Assembly (NCBI GenBank): GCA_031253985.1
Contig: JAIRVH010000023.1
Coordinates: 124,001 to 188,000, forward strand
Direction of reading: 5' to 3'
DNA from: Sphingobacterium sp.
GTDB lineage: Bacteria > Bacteroidota > Bacteroidia > Sphingobacteriales > Sphingobacteriaceae
Length of the DNA stretch: 64,000 nucleotides
A model generated the notes under the pieces. The model saw only the letters and a list, made by a program, of their open reading frames with translations. It did no database searches and had not been told where the DNA came from. Made by a program: the position numbers and the translations under genes. Positions 17,818-27,166 of this stretch are shown piece after piece. Within the stretch, counting starts at the first letter, position 1, and every line of letters begins with the position of its first letter.

Positions 17818-18403
17818 TCATAGCACACTTAAGCGTTTATTGCACTGGCTTATTATGAGCCCTGTGCGTACACGTCCGCGATGGTATATCCGTCTGCTGC
17901 AATGTTTTTATGTAAAGCGTGGTCGAGGTTCTGTGATTTATGGAAGTGTTCGTCGGGATTTGGTTCCCTTTCGTAAGTGTACAATAGGATCCCGATCCGT
18001 GGTCGAGTCATTCACTGTGCTCAATAATGCTGTCGGCGATTTATTTATCGGCGATAATAGCCGAATAGGAATTTCGAATACAATCATAGGGCCAGTGACG
18101 ATCGGTAATAAAGTGAATATCGGTCAAAATGTACTTATTTCGGGATTAAACCACACATACGAAGATGTTACCAAAGCTATTGCAGATCAAGGAATCACCA
18201 CCGCACCAGTGACGATTGCTGACGATGTCTGGATTGGTGGAAATGTAGTTATTTTAGCGGGTATTACTATTGGCGAGCATGCGGTAATCGGTGCCGGCTC
18301 GGTGGTTACAAAAGATGTCCCACCATATAGTGTAGTGGTTGGCAACCCAGCTAAAATGGTTAAAAAGTATGATTTTAATCTTAAAGTTTGGATCAAACCA
18401 TGA
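17798..18403 (+). CDS. Hexapeptide-repeat O-acyltransferase
   Basis: A 201-residue left-handed beta-helix protein with repeats of [LIV]-G-x4 ('IGDNSRIGISNTIIGPVTIG', 'IGNKVNIGQNVLISG', 'DVWIGGNVVILAGITIG') and the loop 'LNHTYEDV' with the probable catalytic His. The C-terminal 'VVVGNPAKMVKKYD' is a standard ending of the maltose/galactoside acetyltransferase group. It probably acetylates a sugar of the repeat unit using acetyl-CoA in the cytoplasm. The start overlaps the preceding glycosyltransferase and the stop overlaps the next ATG (ATGA). Confidence 0.88.
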   Translation: MKAYIYNHSTLKRLLHWLIMSPVRTRPRWYIRLLQCFYVKRGRGSVIYGSVRRDLVPFRKCTIGSRSVVESFTVLNNAVGDLFIGDNSRIGISNTIIGPVTIGNKVNIGQNVLISGLNHTYEDVTKAIADQGITTAPVTIADDVWIGGNVVILAGITIGEHAVIGAGSVVTKDVPPYSVVVGNPAKMVKKYDFNLKVWIKP

Positions 18404-19341
18404 ATGAAGGCCCCTTGATTAGTATTGTAATGCCAGTCTATAATACTGCAATGTATGTTGATGTGGCTATTCAGAGTATCATTAATCAGACATATTGTTA
18501 TTTCGAACTTATATTAATCAATGATGGCTCAACCGATCAAAGCCTGTCCATACTGGAAAAATGGGTCATGAGCGATAAGCGTGTTAAATTATTTTCCCAG
18601 GAAAATCAAGGCCTATCAGCTGCAAGAAACAAAGGGCTTTCTCTTGCGAAGGGTCAATATATTTATTTTATGGATAGCGATGACATCCTGCGCGCAGATG
18701 CACTATCTATATGTTTAGCTTATTGTGAGAAGCAAGATCTTGATTTTGTTTATTTTGATGCATCGGTTTTTGCCGATAATTCTAATGAATCAATCTTAAA
18801 AGATTTTCATTATTCGCGGTTAAAAACATCGGCATATACTGTTTTTAGTGGACCTGACGCATTGCAACAGCAACTGAAAGCAGACGACTTTTTCTCTTCA
18901 GCTTGTATGTATTTAATTCGTAAAGACATACTTGATCGTCACGGATTTGAATTTGAACGAGGTATTGTGCATGAGGATGAGTTATTTACAGTCTTATTGT
19001 ATCTAGCGGCTGATCGAGTTGCTTACATACCGCAGCAATTTTTTCAGAGGCGGGTACGGCCGGATTCCATTATGACGAGTCGATTAAAGCTTTTTAATGT
19101 AAAATGTTATTTTATAGTTGCCCAGCGTTTAAAGGAGTATGGAAAAAATTACCCTGATAGCAAGCGAATTATTGAACTTTATCTATATCGTATGTTGGAC
19201 GCAGCCGTATGGAAGGCACATGTATTATCGATCGCCGACCGCTTGAAAATCTTGCTCTCGGTTTTAACACATTGGAGAAAATACGTTTCATTTAAAACGA
19301 TGGGAGTTTTGTTGTTTAAGAAAGGCTTTTCGAATGGATAA
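18400..19341 (+). CDS. Glycosyltransferase family 2
   Basis: A 313-residue GT-A enzyme beginning 'MNEGPLISIVMPVYNT', with 'LILINDGSTDQS', 'NQGLSAARNKGLSLAKGQYI' and the 'FMDSDD' DxD motif, and a 'HEDELFT' catalytic region. ATG at 18400 overlaps the previous TGA, a typical coupling arrangement. This EpsJ/WcaA-like class transfers one sugar to a lipid-linked acceptor at the inner face of the membrane. It overlaps the flippase gene by eight bases. Confidence 0.9.
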   Translation: MNEGPLISIVMPVYNTAMYVDVAIQSIINQTYCYFELILINDGSTDQSLSILEKWVMSDKRVKLFSQENQGLSAARNKGLSLAKGQYIYFMDSDDILRADALSICLAYCEKQDLDFVYFDASVFADNSNESILKDFHYSRLKTSAYTVFSGPDALQQQLKADDFFSSACMYLIRKDILDRHGFEFERGIVHEDELFTVLLYLAADRVAYIPQQFFQRRVRPDSIMTSRLKLFNVKCYFIVAQRLKEYGKNYPDSKRIIELYLYRMLDAAVWKAHVLSIADRLKILLSVLTHWRKYVSFKTMGVLLFKKGFSNG

Positions 19342-20782
19342 CATAAAAAAGGAAATTGTTTCCGGCGTATTTTTCACTGCATTGGCCAAATACGCGAATT
19401 TGGCGATTTCACTGGTTGTTACGGCGGTTTTAGCCCGATTGCTTGCACCAGACCAGTTTGGTGTAGTGGCTATAGCGACAGTGGCGATTACTTTCCTAAA
19501 TTTGATAGCCGATTTTGGACTGTCCCCAGCAGTTATACAGCATAAGGAGCTGGATAGAAGGGCACTTGGCTATTTATTTTCCCTTTCCGTCTACATTGCT
19601 ATCACGCTGTCAGTTTTATTTTTTTTCTCGGCTGGAATTATTGGAAAATGGTATGTTCAGCCCGAATTGAAACCTATCTGCCAATTATTGACAGTTAGCC
19701 TCTTTTTTTCGGGAATTACCGTGGTTCCGAATGCCTTGTTTTTTCGTGATCGATTATTTAAATCGATCGCTTTACGAAGTCTGACTGTTCAAATTGTCGG
19801 TGGAGGTTTATCTATTATCGCTGCTTTTAAGGGAATGGGTGTGTATGCGCTTATTTTAAATCCGATATTCTCATCGCTGCTTATTTTTGTTATTTCATAC
19901 CTGAAGTATCCATTGAAATTTAGTATACGTTTTCCGTTTCAGCCACTCAGGCCTTTATTTTCTTATTCGATCTTCCAGTTTTTATTTAACATTATCAATT
20001 ATTTTAGCCGAAATTCCGATACCTTATTAATAGGCAAATATTTGGGTATGGTTCCGCTTGGGTTTTATGATAAATCTTACCGATTAATGTCGTTACCACT
20101 CCAGAATATTACGCAGGTGATTACGCCGGTTATCCATCCCATATTAAGTCAAAAGGGAAAAGATAAGGATTATCTCTGTGAGGCAAATCTGAAATTAACC
20201 AACTTATTGGCGCTGATCGGATTCCCCCTTTCTATTTTTTTGTTTTTTTCAGCCGAAGAGCTCATTTTAATGTTTTTTGGCCCCCAGTGGGAATTAGCAA
20301 TTCCTTCCTTTAAAATATTGAGTCTGACGGTAGGTATTCAGTTGGTCTTATCCTCGTCAGGCTCCATTTTCCAAACTGCGGGAGATACTAAAAGTTTATT
20401 TATATGCGGCTTATTTTCGGCAATACTAAATGTTGGCGGAATCATTTTCGGTGTATTTTACTTTAAAAGTATTGAAGCCGTGTCAATATGTTTATTGATC
20501 ACATTTGCAATCAATTTTATACAGACCTACTGGTTAATGTATAAAATCATATTTATGCAGAGCATTCTAGGTTTTATAAAAATATTAGGGAAGCCTATCT
20601 TATTTACGCTGCTACTAGCCGTCATATTTTACTTATTTACTTCTTATTATTCGCTTTCCAGCTTACCGATAAGATTGACCCTCAAAATCTGTATTTATTT
20701 GTTTTTTATGGGATTCATGATTTGGTTTGGGGGATACCGAAATCTACTTTTGGTGTTTCTGCGCAAGTCGCCTGTTCAATAA
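19334..20782 (+). CDS. Wzx-type lipid-linked oligosaccharide flippase
   Basis: A 482-residue MOP-superfamily membrane protein with about 12-14 helices. The N-terminal 'ALAKYANLAISLVVTAVLAR' then 'LLAPDQFGVVAIATVAITF' is characteristic of the WzxC/AmsL/TuaB branch, as is 'LLIGKYLGMVPLGFYDKSYR'. It moves completed undecaprenyl-linked repeat units across the inner membrane for polymerisation by the Wzy-like protein. The 116 bases that follow contain no gene; the cluster then resumes on the same strand. Confidence 0.9.
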   Translation: MDNIKKEIVSGVFFTALAKYANLAISLVVTAVLARLLAPDQFGVVAIATVAITFLNLIADFGLSPAVIQHKELDRRALGYLFSLSVYIAITLSVLFFFSAGIIGKWYVQPELKPICQLLTVSLFFSGITVVPNALFFRDRLFKSIALRSLTVQIVGGGLSIIAAFKGMGVYALILNPIFSSLLIFVISYLKYPLKFSIRFPFQPLRPLFSYSIFQFLFNIINYFSRNSDTLLIGKYLGMVPLGFYDKSYRLMSLPLQNITQVITPVIHPILSQKGKDKDYLCEANLKLTNLLALIGFPLSIFLFFSAEELILMFFGPQWELAIPSFKILSLTVGIQLVLSSSGSIFQTAGDTKSLFICGLFSAILNVGGIIFGVFYFKSIEAVSICLLITFAINFIQTYWLMYKIIFMQSILGFIKILGKPILFTLLLAVIFYLFTSYYSLSSLPIRLTLKICIYLFFMGFMIWFGGYRNLLLVFLRKSPVQ

Positions 20783-20898
20783 GATAAAACTCACATAATA
20801 GCGATTTATAACGAAAGCTTTTTGATTATTTTTTCGCGTATTCATATTCTTTTTGTATTTTCCATTCGAGCAGCAATATTATTTAACAGCAATCAGAA

Positions 20899-22041
20899 GT
20901 GAAGGGACCTGTAAAAGATAGATCGTATAAGGTACTTTTTTTAGTATTCCATGGTTTTAGCGAACATAATGGTATTAGTAAAAAAATACGGGGACAAATT
21001 AACGGTTTGAAATCTGCCGGTGTGGATGTTCGGCTATGTTATTACAGTGTAGAAAGGGATGGTTCACGTGTATGGAGGGTCGAAGATGATATTCTTGTGG
21101 ATTTCGGTAAAGGTCTAATCGCCAAAATACGTAAACGTATAGATTATAAGGCGATTTCCGAATATGTGCAACAAAATAAATTTTCATTGGTCTACATTCG
21201 ATCTGATCATAACGCTAACCCCTTTACTCTACATATGGTGAAGAAAATGCGGCTTTCTGGAGCAAAGGTTTTAATGGAGATTCCGACTTTTCCCTATGAC
21301 CAAGAATATGTAAGCTTACGTATGCGTCTCGAATTATTAATCGATCGTTTATTTCGTAAAAATGTGGCAAAGCAATTGAATGCTTTTGTTACCTTTTCCG
21401 ACGCCCAAACCATTTTTGGACAGCAAGCAATATGTATCTCTAATGGGATAGACTTCAGTACCATCCCAGTTCGTAGGCCAACAGAGAGAGCAGGAACGCG
21501 AACTGTCCATTTGCTCGGGGTTGCGGAAATACATTATTGGCATGGATTTGACCGGCTGATTCATGGACTTGGCATTTTTAAACAAGCGCATCCAGATTGT
21601 CAAATTATTTTCCACCTCGTTGGACAATTTAGTGGTGAACGTGAACGGATAGCTATAACAGAACCGATTGAATTCTACGGCCTCCAGCCGAATGTGATTT
21701 TGCATGGTCCGCTTTGGGGAGAAGATTTGGATGCAATTTTTGATCTCGCGGATTTTGCAATCGGTAGTCTAGGCCGGCATCGTAGTGGTATTCAGGTCAT
21801 AAAAACCTTAAAGAACAGGGAGTATGCGGCTCGGGGAATTCCATTTATATATTCGGAATCTGATGCTGATTTTGATATCCAGCCTTATATTGTTAAAGCT
21901 AGTCCAGATGAATCACCGATTGATATTGCTCAAATCCTGGATTTTTTAGAAAATGAAAAATTTGATCCATTACGTATCCGCACAAGTATCCTGTACTTAT
22001 CGTGGGCGGAACAGATGAAAAGACTGCTACAGGAAATATAA
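20899..22041 (+). CDS. Glycosyltransferase, GT-B fold
   Basis: A 380-residue protein with a GT-B pattern: an N-terminal Rossmann half ('VLFLVFHGFSEHNGISKKIRGQINGLKSAG' region) and a C-terminal half with 'GVAEIHYWHGFDRLIHGL', 'LHGPLWGEDLDAIFDLADFA' and 'LGRHRSGIQVIKTLKNREY', the last replacing the usual E-x7-E donor motif. The GTG at 20899 is the only sensible start; the next in-frame ATG is far inside the domain. The enzyme is divergent and its sugar is unknown. A separate 116-base gap upstream could hold an internal promoter. Confidence 0.75.
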   Translation: MKGPVKDRSYKVLFLVFHGFSEHNGISKKIRGQINGLKSAGVDVRLCYYSVERDGSRVWRVEDDILVDFGKGLIAKIRKRIDYKAISEYVQQNKFSLVYIRSDHNANPFTLHMVKKMRLSGAKVLMEIPTFPYDQEYVSLRMRLELLIDRLFRKNVAKQLNAFVTFSDAQTIFGQQAICISNGIDFSTIPVRRPTERAGTRTVHLLGVAEIHYWHGFDRLIHGLGIFKQAHPDCQIIFHLVGQFSGERERIAITEPIEFYGLQPNVILHGPLWGEDLDAIFDLADFAIGSLGRHRSGIQVIKTLKNREYAARGIPFIYSESDADFDIQPYIVKASPDESPIDIAQILDFLENEKFDPLRIRTSILYLSWAEQMKRLLQEI

Positions 22042-22070
22042 TTCATTTTAACAAATTAATCCGAGAAACA

Positions 22071-22922
22071 ATGGCTAAATGGTATACACAGTACACTAAA
22101 GTTTATGATCAATGCATAAGTTCTGTTGATGATAATATAATAGAAAAGGTTCGGTCAAAAATCCAGCGATTTTCAAGATCTGAATCTGTTGTAAGTATTG
22201 TGGTAATCGCTTATAACGAAGAAAAAAAGCTTTTGGCCTGTCTCTGGTCTTTAGCCGAACAACATTGCCATGAACCAACTGAATTAATTGTCATCAACAA
22301 TAATTCAACAGACCAAACCGAAACACTTTTAAAGCGACTTAATGTTACTTATTACAACGAAATAAAGCAGGGGCCGGGGTTTGCGCGACAATGTGGCCTT
22401 GATAGAGCAAGCGGTAAATTTGTGCTCTGCGTGGATGGTGATACGATGTATCCCCCAACTTATGCTGATACGCATTTGAAAGTATTGGCCAAACCAGAAG
22501 TGGTTTCCACTTTCAGTTTGTGGAGCTTTTTGCCATTAGAAGGACAATCGAAAACTTTTCTTTGGTTTTATGAGGGCCTTCGGGACATTTACCTAAACCT
22601 TCAATACATAAAAAGACCTGAATTGTGCGTGCGAGGGATGGTTTTTTCTTTTAAGACTGAGCCGGCCCGTAAGGTTGGATTTAGAACGGATATAAGACGT
22701 GGCGAAGACGGATCAATGGCTTTAGGGCTTAAGATGTATGGAAAGGTTCAATTTATTCGAAGTAAAAAAGCACGTGCTATGACAGGACAGAATACGCTTG
22801 GTGCCGACGGTTCTCTTGCGAACAGTTTTTATGTCAGGCTACGCAAAGCGATACGATCTATGGGCGGACTATTCTTTCGCAAAAAGCGCTATCAAGATGA
22901 AGACTCTAATCTGATTCGATAA
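22071..22922 (+). CDS. Glycosyltransferase family 2
   Basis: A 283-residue GT-A enzyme: 'VSIVVIAYNEEKKLLACLWS', 'LIVINNNSTDQT', 'GPGFARQCGLDRASGKFVLC' and the 'VDGDT' DxD motif, then 'RRGEDGSMALGLK' with the catalytic acid. ATG at 22071 is chosen because upstream sequence reads into the end of the preceding gene. The family transfers single sugars; the donor is unknown. It follows the GT-B gene by about 30 bases. Confidence 0.85.
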   Translation: MAKWYTQYTKVYDQCISSVDDNIIEKVRSKIQRFSRSESVVSIVVIAYNEEKKLLACLWSLAEQHCHEPTELIVINNNSTDQTETLLKRLNVTYYNEIKQGPGFARQCGLDRASGKFVLCVDGDTMYPPTYADTHLKVLAKPEVVSTFSLWSFLPLEGQSKTFLWFYEGLRDIYLNLQYIKRPELCVRGMVFSFKTEPARKVGFRTDIRRGEDGSMALGLKMYGKVQFIRSKKARAMTGQNTLGADGSLANSFYVRLRKAIRSMGGLFFRKKRYQDEDSNLIR

Positions 22923-22960
22923 AAATAATTCCATATTTTTGTTTAAAATCTATCTGACCT

Positions 22961-24145
22961 ATGCTTCAATTTGTCTTCTGGACTTGTATGATCTTAGTAA
23001 TTTATACCTATTTAGGTTATGCTTTCGTGATTTTCATGTTGGCCAAGCTATTTCCGTATCCGAGTAAGAAGAAACTGGATTACTTAAATAGCCATCAAAA
23101 TCAGTTTCCACCATTGACTCTGTTTATTACCGCCTATAATGAAGCTGAGATAATTTCAAAAAAAATGTCAAATTGCCTCGATCTCCAATATCCTTCGGAT
23201 AAATTACACATTCTTTGGGTCATTGATGGAAGTACTGATAATAGCCGTTCGCTACTCGAACAGTATCCAATGGTTGAGATTGTTAGTTCTCCCTTAAGAA
23301 AAGGAAAAACAGCAGCAGTTAATCATGGGATGAAGTATGTTAAAACACCCATTGTCATTTTTAGTGATGCAAATTGTCTACTAAATACAGATGCTTTAAA
23401 AATCATTGCCAGCCAATTTGGTGACCCATCCGTAGGATGTGTATCCGGAGAGAAAAGAGTGGCCTTTAGCGATAATGATGCTGTTTCTTCAAAAGGTGAG
23501 GGGGCCTATTGGAAGTATGAATCCTTGTTGAAAAGGCTGGACTTTGAATTTTACTCCGCTGTTGGGGCGGCAGGAGAATTGTTCGCATTGCGAACCGAAT
23601 TATTTGCAACCATGGAAGAAGATACGCTATTGGATGATTTTATGCTATCCATGCGTATTGCGCAAAAAGGTTTTCGCATAGCATATACTCCAGATGCTTT
23701 TGCTGTTGAATATGGTTCCTTGAATATGGAAGAAGAAGGAAAGCGAAAAAGGCGTATTGCTGCAGGAGGATGGCAATCAATAGGGAGATTATTGCCATTA
23801 TTAAATGTATTTAAATTTGGTAAATTAAGTTTTCAATATATTTCACATCGTGTCCTGCGCTGGTCTGTCACACCTTTTGCACTTTTTGCACTCTTCCCAC
23901 TGACGGCCATTCTTGGATATTGGAGTTCATCATTGATTAATGTGTTTAATATCATTTTTGTGGGGCAGTGTCTATTCTATATTTGTGCCGCATTGGGTTA
24001 TTTGATGCGAAATAGTTCGAAAAGTTCCAAACTATTTTATATTCCCTATTATTTTCTATTTATGAACATAAATGTGATACGAGGAATTTACTACTTATTT
24101 AATAGAAGCTTTATCGGAGGATGGGAAAAATCTCAAAGAAAATAG
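22961..24145 (+). CDS. Membrane-bound glycosyltransferase family 2
   Basis: A 394-residue protein with an N-terminal membrane helix, a GT-A domain ('LTLFITAYNEAEIISKKMSN', 'LWVIDGSTDNS', 'FSDANC', 'VGAAGELFALR', 'DDFMLSMRIAQKGFRI') and three or four C-terminal helices. The position usually holding QxxRW carries 'RRIAAGGWQS', as in many non-processive relatives. The build is close to that of the 15.5-kb enzyme, so the locus has two synthase-like GT2 enzymes. It is followed 10 bases later by a histidine kinase gene. Confidence 0.85.
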   Translation: MLQFVFWTCMILVIYTYLGYAFVIFMLAKLFPYPSKKKLDYLNSHQNQFPPLTLFITAYNEAEIISKKMSNCLDLQYPSDKLHILWVIDGSTDNSRSLLEQYPMVEIVSSPLRKGKTAAVNHGMKYVKTPIVIFSDANCLLNTDALKIIASQFGDPSVGCVSGEKRVAFSDNDAVSSKGEGAYWKYESLLKRLDFEFYSAVGAAGELFALRTELFATMEEDTLLDDFMLSMRIAQKGFRIAYTPDAFAVEYGSLNMEEEGKRKRRIAAGGWQSIGRLLPLLNVFKFGKLSFQYISHRVLRWSVTPFALFALFPLTAILGYWSSSLINVFNIIFVGQCLFYICAALGYLMRNSSKSSKLFYIPYYFLFMNINVIRGIYYLFNRSFIGGWEKSQRK

Positions 24146-24155
24146 TTTTAAAAGT

Positions 24156-25976
24156 ATGACGGATAAGAAAATATTACATGATTTAGGATACTTGGAAAAA
24201 GTATTGAATATGACCTGCGATACACTGTTGTTAATCAACCGTGATAATATCTGTGTAGATGCCATTATGAAAACAAATAACCCAGTTTTAAATCCTGATA
24301 CTGATGTAATTGGCCAGAATATTTTATCACTGTTGCCTCAGCCAACGTCGACGCTTATCCAGCGAGAATTCGAATTTTGCCGTCAGACAGGGGAAACATC
24401 AAATTTAAACTATGATCTGCCTACGGATGAACAGATGTATTATTTTAAGTTTGTTATTCACAAATTTGACGCTGAACATCTGCTTTGTCAATATCGGGAT
24501 ATTACCCAGCGAAGTAATATGAAAAATAGGCTCAAATCTGCCCTGAAAGCACAACTTGAGGTTGGAAAAGTGGCTATGATCGGGCATTGGACTTATGATC
24601 TACAACAACGGGAATTTACGCACAATGGCTATTCGAACCTACGAAAAAGAAATCTGGAAAATCCTGAGAAGATATTGTTGCAAGAGTTGCTCGCACACGT
24701 TCACCCAGATGACCGAAACAAGATGTATGCTTTTTTGCACAATGAAACCAGTGAATATAGCACGCTCGAATACCGTATAAAGCAGGCCGATGCTCCCATT
24801 ACCTATGTCCGGGCAACAAAATATGCCAAGCGAACTGAAAATAATGGATGTATAATAGACGGTTTTTCCCAAAATGTAAGCGATTTTATTAAAAACAGAA
24901 ACGAACTTGAAATGGTGCTTGCTGTTGTTGATAATGCACCCTACAGTATTTTTGCATGTCATAAAAATGGGGCAATGGCTTTTGCGAATAAAGCATGCAG
25001 GCTGCAAAATGGTTTGAAAGAAGAAGAAGACATATCTGCTTTAAAAGTTTTTGAATGTCTGCGGGAGTTTACAACAAAAGAGGCTTGGGATTTATCGGTG
25101 CAAAAAATTATTTCGGCTTCCGGTTATTATCAGTACCGCTGCGATACGCTATATCCAGAAATGGATATCATAGGCTCAGAATGCAGTTCACTGATGATCA
25201 AAAATGGAAATGGAGAGGATATCGTATGGACCATTAAACGCGATATCTCTGACCAGTTGCGGTACGAAGAACAGCTATTGCGTTCAAAAGAAGCGGCTGA
25301 GGAATCTGAGCGTTTAAAATCTGCCTTTATTTCTAACATGAATCATGAGATTCGGACGCCTCTTAGTGCAATCATGGGTTTTGGTAGTATCATTGCAGAA
25401 ACACCAGATCCTGAATTGAGAAAAGAGTATGGTGAACTCCTTAGCGCAAATAGCAATCAGTTACTACGGTTGATAACTGACGTATTGGAAATGTCGCAGA
25501 TGGATGCTGGTAAGGTAAGGTTAAAAACTGCTGATGTTTCACTTAAAGGGATATTAAATGAATTGTCGCTGAGTTTCGGTTCGAATGAAGAGCTGCCTTC
25601 TATTATTTTTGATATTCCTGACAAGGAATTTGTCGCTCAACTGGATCGCGGACGTGTCATGCAGGTATTGGTTAACCTCATTAACAACAGCTTAAAATTT
25701 ACACCACCAGATGGTGTTATACATGTTGGCTACAGGTTAAAAGAAGATTATATAGAATTTTATGTGAAAGATAATGGAGTAGGTATAGCAAAGGAAAACC
25801 AGGAGTTAATCTTTAAAAGATTCTTTAAGATCAATTCAATGGATAAGGGTACTGGTTTGGGGCTGGCGATCTGTAAAGGAATTGTCGAGCAGATGAATGG
25901 ACAGTTACGGGTAGAATCCGAGCTAGGACAGGGCGCTACTTTTCGTATAATTCTGCCTATTGGCAATCAAATTTAA
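24156..25976 (+). CDS. Soluble PAS-domain sensor histidine kinase
   Basis: A 606-residue protein with no membrane helix. About three PAS-like domains occupy residues 10-370 (the second contains 'KVAMIGHWTYDLQQREFTHN', a PAS_3-like fold). The HisKA domain has phospho-acceptor His397 in 'SNMNHEIRTPLSAIMGF', and the HATPase domain has the N box 'QVLVNLINNSLKFT', 'VKDNGVGI' and 'GTGLGLAICKG'. It has no receiver domain of its own, so it needs a partner; candidates are the receiver at 8.7 kb or the hybrid protein at 27.2 kb. Its position within the exopolysaccharide locus suggests cytoplasmic control of synthesis. Confidence 0.9.
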   Translation: MTDKKILHDLGYLEKVLNMTCDTLLLINRDNICVDAIMKTNNPVLNPDTDVIGQNILSLLPQPTSTLIQREFEFCRQTGETSNLNYDLPTDEQMYYFKFVIHKFDAEHLLCQYRDITQRSNMKNRLKSALKAQLEVGKVAMIGHWTYDLQQREFTHNGYSNLRKRNLENPEKILLQELLAHVHPDDRNKMYAFLHNETSEYSTLEYRIKQADAPITYVRATKYAKRTENNGCIIDGFSQNVSDFIKNRNELEMVLAVVDNAPYSIFACHKNGAMAFANKACRLQNGLKEEEDISALKVFECLREFTTKEAWDLSVQKIISASGYYQYRCDTLYPEMDIIGSECSSLMIKNGNGEDIVWTIKRDISDQLRYEEQLLRSKEAAEESERLKSAFISNMNHEIRTPLSAIMGFGSIIAETPDPELRKEYGELLSANSNQLLRLITDVLEMSQMDAGKVRLKTADVSLKGILNELSLSFGSNEELPSIIFDIPDKEFVAQLDRGRVMQVLVNLINNSLKFTPPDGVIHVGYRLKEDYIEFYVKDNGVGIAKENQELIFKRFFKINSMDKGTGLGLAICKGIVEQMNGQLRVESELGQGATFRIILPIGNQI

Positions 25977-25986
25977 ATTTTGCTCC

Positions 25987-27045
25987 ATGGCTAGAGAGGT
26001 TGAATTTAGACCGATAAAATTATCGATATTTTTTTTTAGATGTATTCTTGTATTTGTTGCGACACTTACTTCATTTTCGTTCCTGGCGTTATATATTCCG
26101 CCTCAGACCACTGTTTTCTTCCAATGGATTGGCGTTTTATTGCCAGCACTTTTAGGCTGTAATCTAATATTTCTGATAATTGAACTATTCAGACGTAGTT
26201 GGTATAGTATTTGCCCGCTATTAGCTATATTGGCCAACTTTCATTATTTAACAAAAGTCGTTCAGCTAAATGCTGATCGGTTGGACGAGACGATTGATTT
26301 ACGTTTCGCAACCTATAATGTTCGAGAGTTCAAAATGGTTTATAATCTCTCATCAATGCAGCAGATCGCAAGTTATTTTGATTCACAGAATGTGAATACG
26401 ATCTGTTTGCAAGAGATTCCCGCTGACTGTTCAGTGTCGGAGCTTAAGGATGCATTTCGCCAGTTTCAATATTTGATAACGACAGGAAGTAATTCGGGTC
26501 AAAATCAGCTCGCCATATTAAGTAAATATCCACTTGACTCGGTTCAGACGGTTTCATTTGTTGAACGGCCAAACTGCGCGATTTTCGCAGATCTATCTTA
26601 TAAAAAACGGAAAGTTAGGATTGGCAATTGCCACTTGCAAACAACAAATTGGAATCAAGTAAAAGGTGATCTAATTCCTGCGGAAAACAAGGGTGTCAAT
26701 TGGCTTGGTAGCTTGAGGGTTATATCAGAAAATTTTAGATTGAGAGGTGGACAAGCCGATTATTTAAGAGGTTTAATCGATAATTCACCTTTTCCCATCC
26801 TTATGTGTGGAGATTTCAACAATAGCCCCAATTCATATAGTTATCATAAAATGAAAGGAAATTTAAAAGATGCGTTTTGTCAAGCTGGTAATGGTTATGG
26901 ATATTCTTATACCAACTTAATGAAATTATTTCGCATTGATTTTGTATTCTTCTCTGAGGCTAACTTGAGGGCAATTAAGTACAGAACAGGAAATGTTAAT
27001 TTTAGTGATCATCTACCTGTATTGGTTGATTTTAAAATAAATTGA
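25987..27045 (+). CDS. Membrane-anchored endonuclease/exonuclease/phosphatase-family protein
   Basis: A 352-residue protein. ATG at 25987 is used; a TTG at 25960 lies inside the kinase gene. The N-terminal 95 residues form two or three membrane helices. The remaining part is an EEP (DNase I-like) domain with all key motifs: 'ATYNVREF', 'CLQEIP' (metal-binding Glu), 'GNCHLQTTNW', 'MCGDFNNSP' and the terminal 'SDHLPVLVDF' (catalytic Asp-His). Substrates in the family range from nucleic acids to phospholipids and phosphorylated sugars; membrane anchoring, probably with the domain outside, argues for an envelope substrate. It lies between two signalling kinases in the exopolysaccharide locus. Confidence 0.82.
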   Translation: MAREVEFRPIKLSIFFFRCILVFVATLTSFSFLALYIPPQTTVFFQWIGVLLPALLGCNLIFLIIELFRRSWYSICPLLAILANFHYLTKVVQLNADRLDETIDLRFATYNVREFKMVYNLSSMQQIASYFDSQNVNTICLQEIPADCSVSELKDAFRQFQYLITTGSNSGQNQLAILSKYPLDSVQTVSFVERPNCAIFADLSYKKRKVRIGNCHLQTTNWNQVKGDLIPAENKGVNWLGSLRVISENFRLRGGQADYLRGLIDNSPFPILMCGDFNNSPNSYSYHKMKGNLKDAFCQAGNGYGYSYTNLMKLFRIDFVFFSEANLRAIKYRTGNVNFSDHLPVLVDFKIN

Positions 27046-27166
27046 TATTTATAACATTTTTGCTACACAAAATATCGAAGCAATTAATCCTGTAATATTG
27101 ATTTATAAATTTTATAATAAGGATACTATCCTTTTAGACATTGTCTATACAAGCTAATAATGATCT

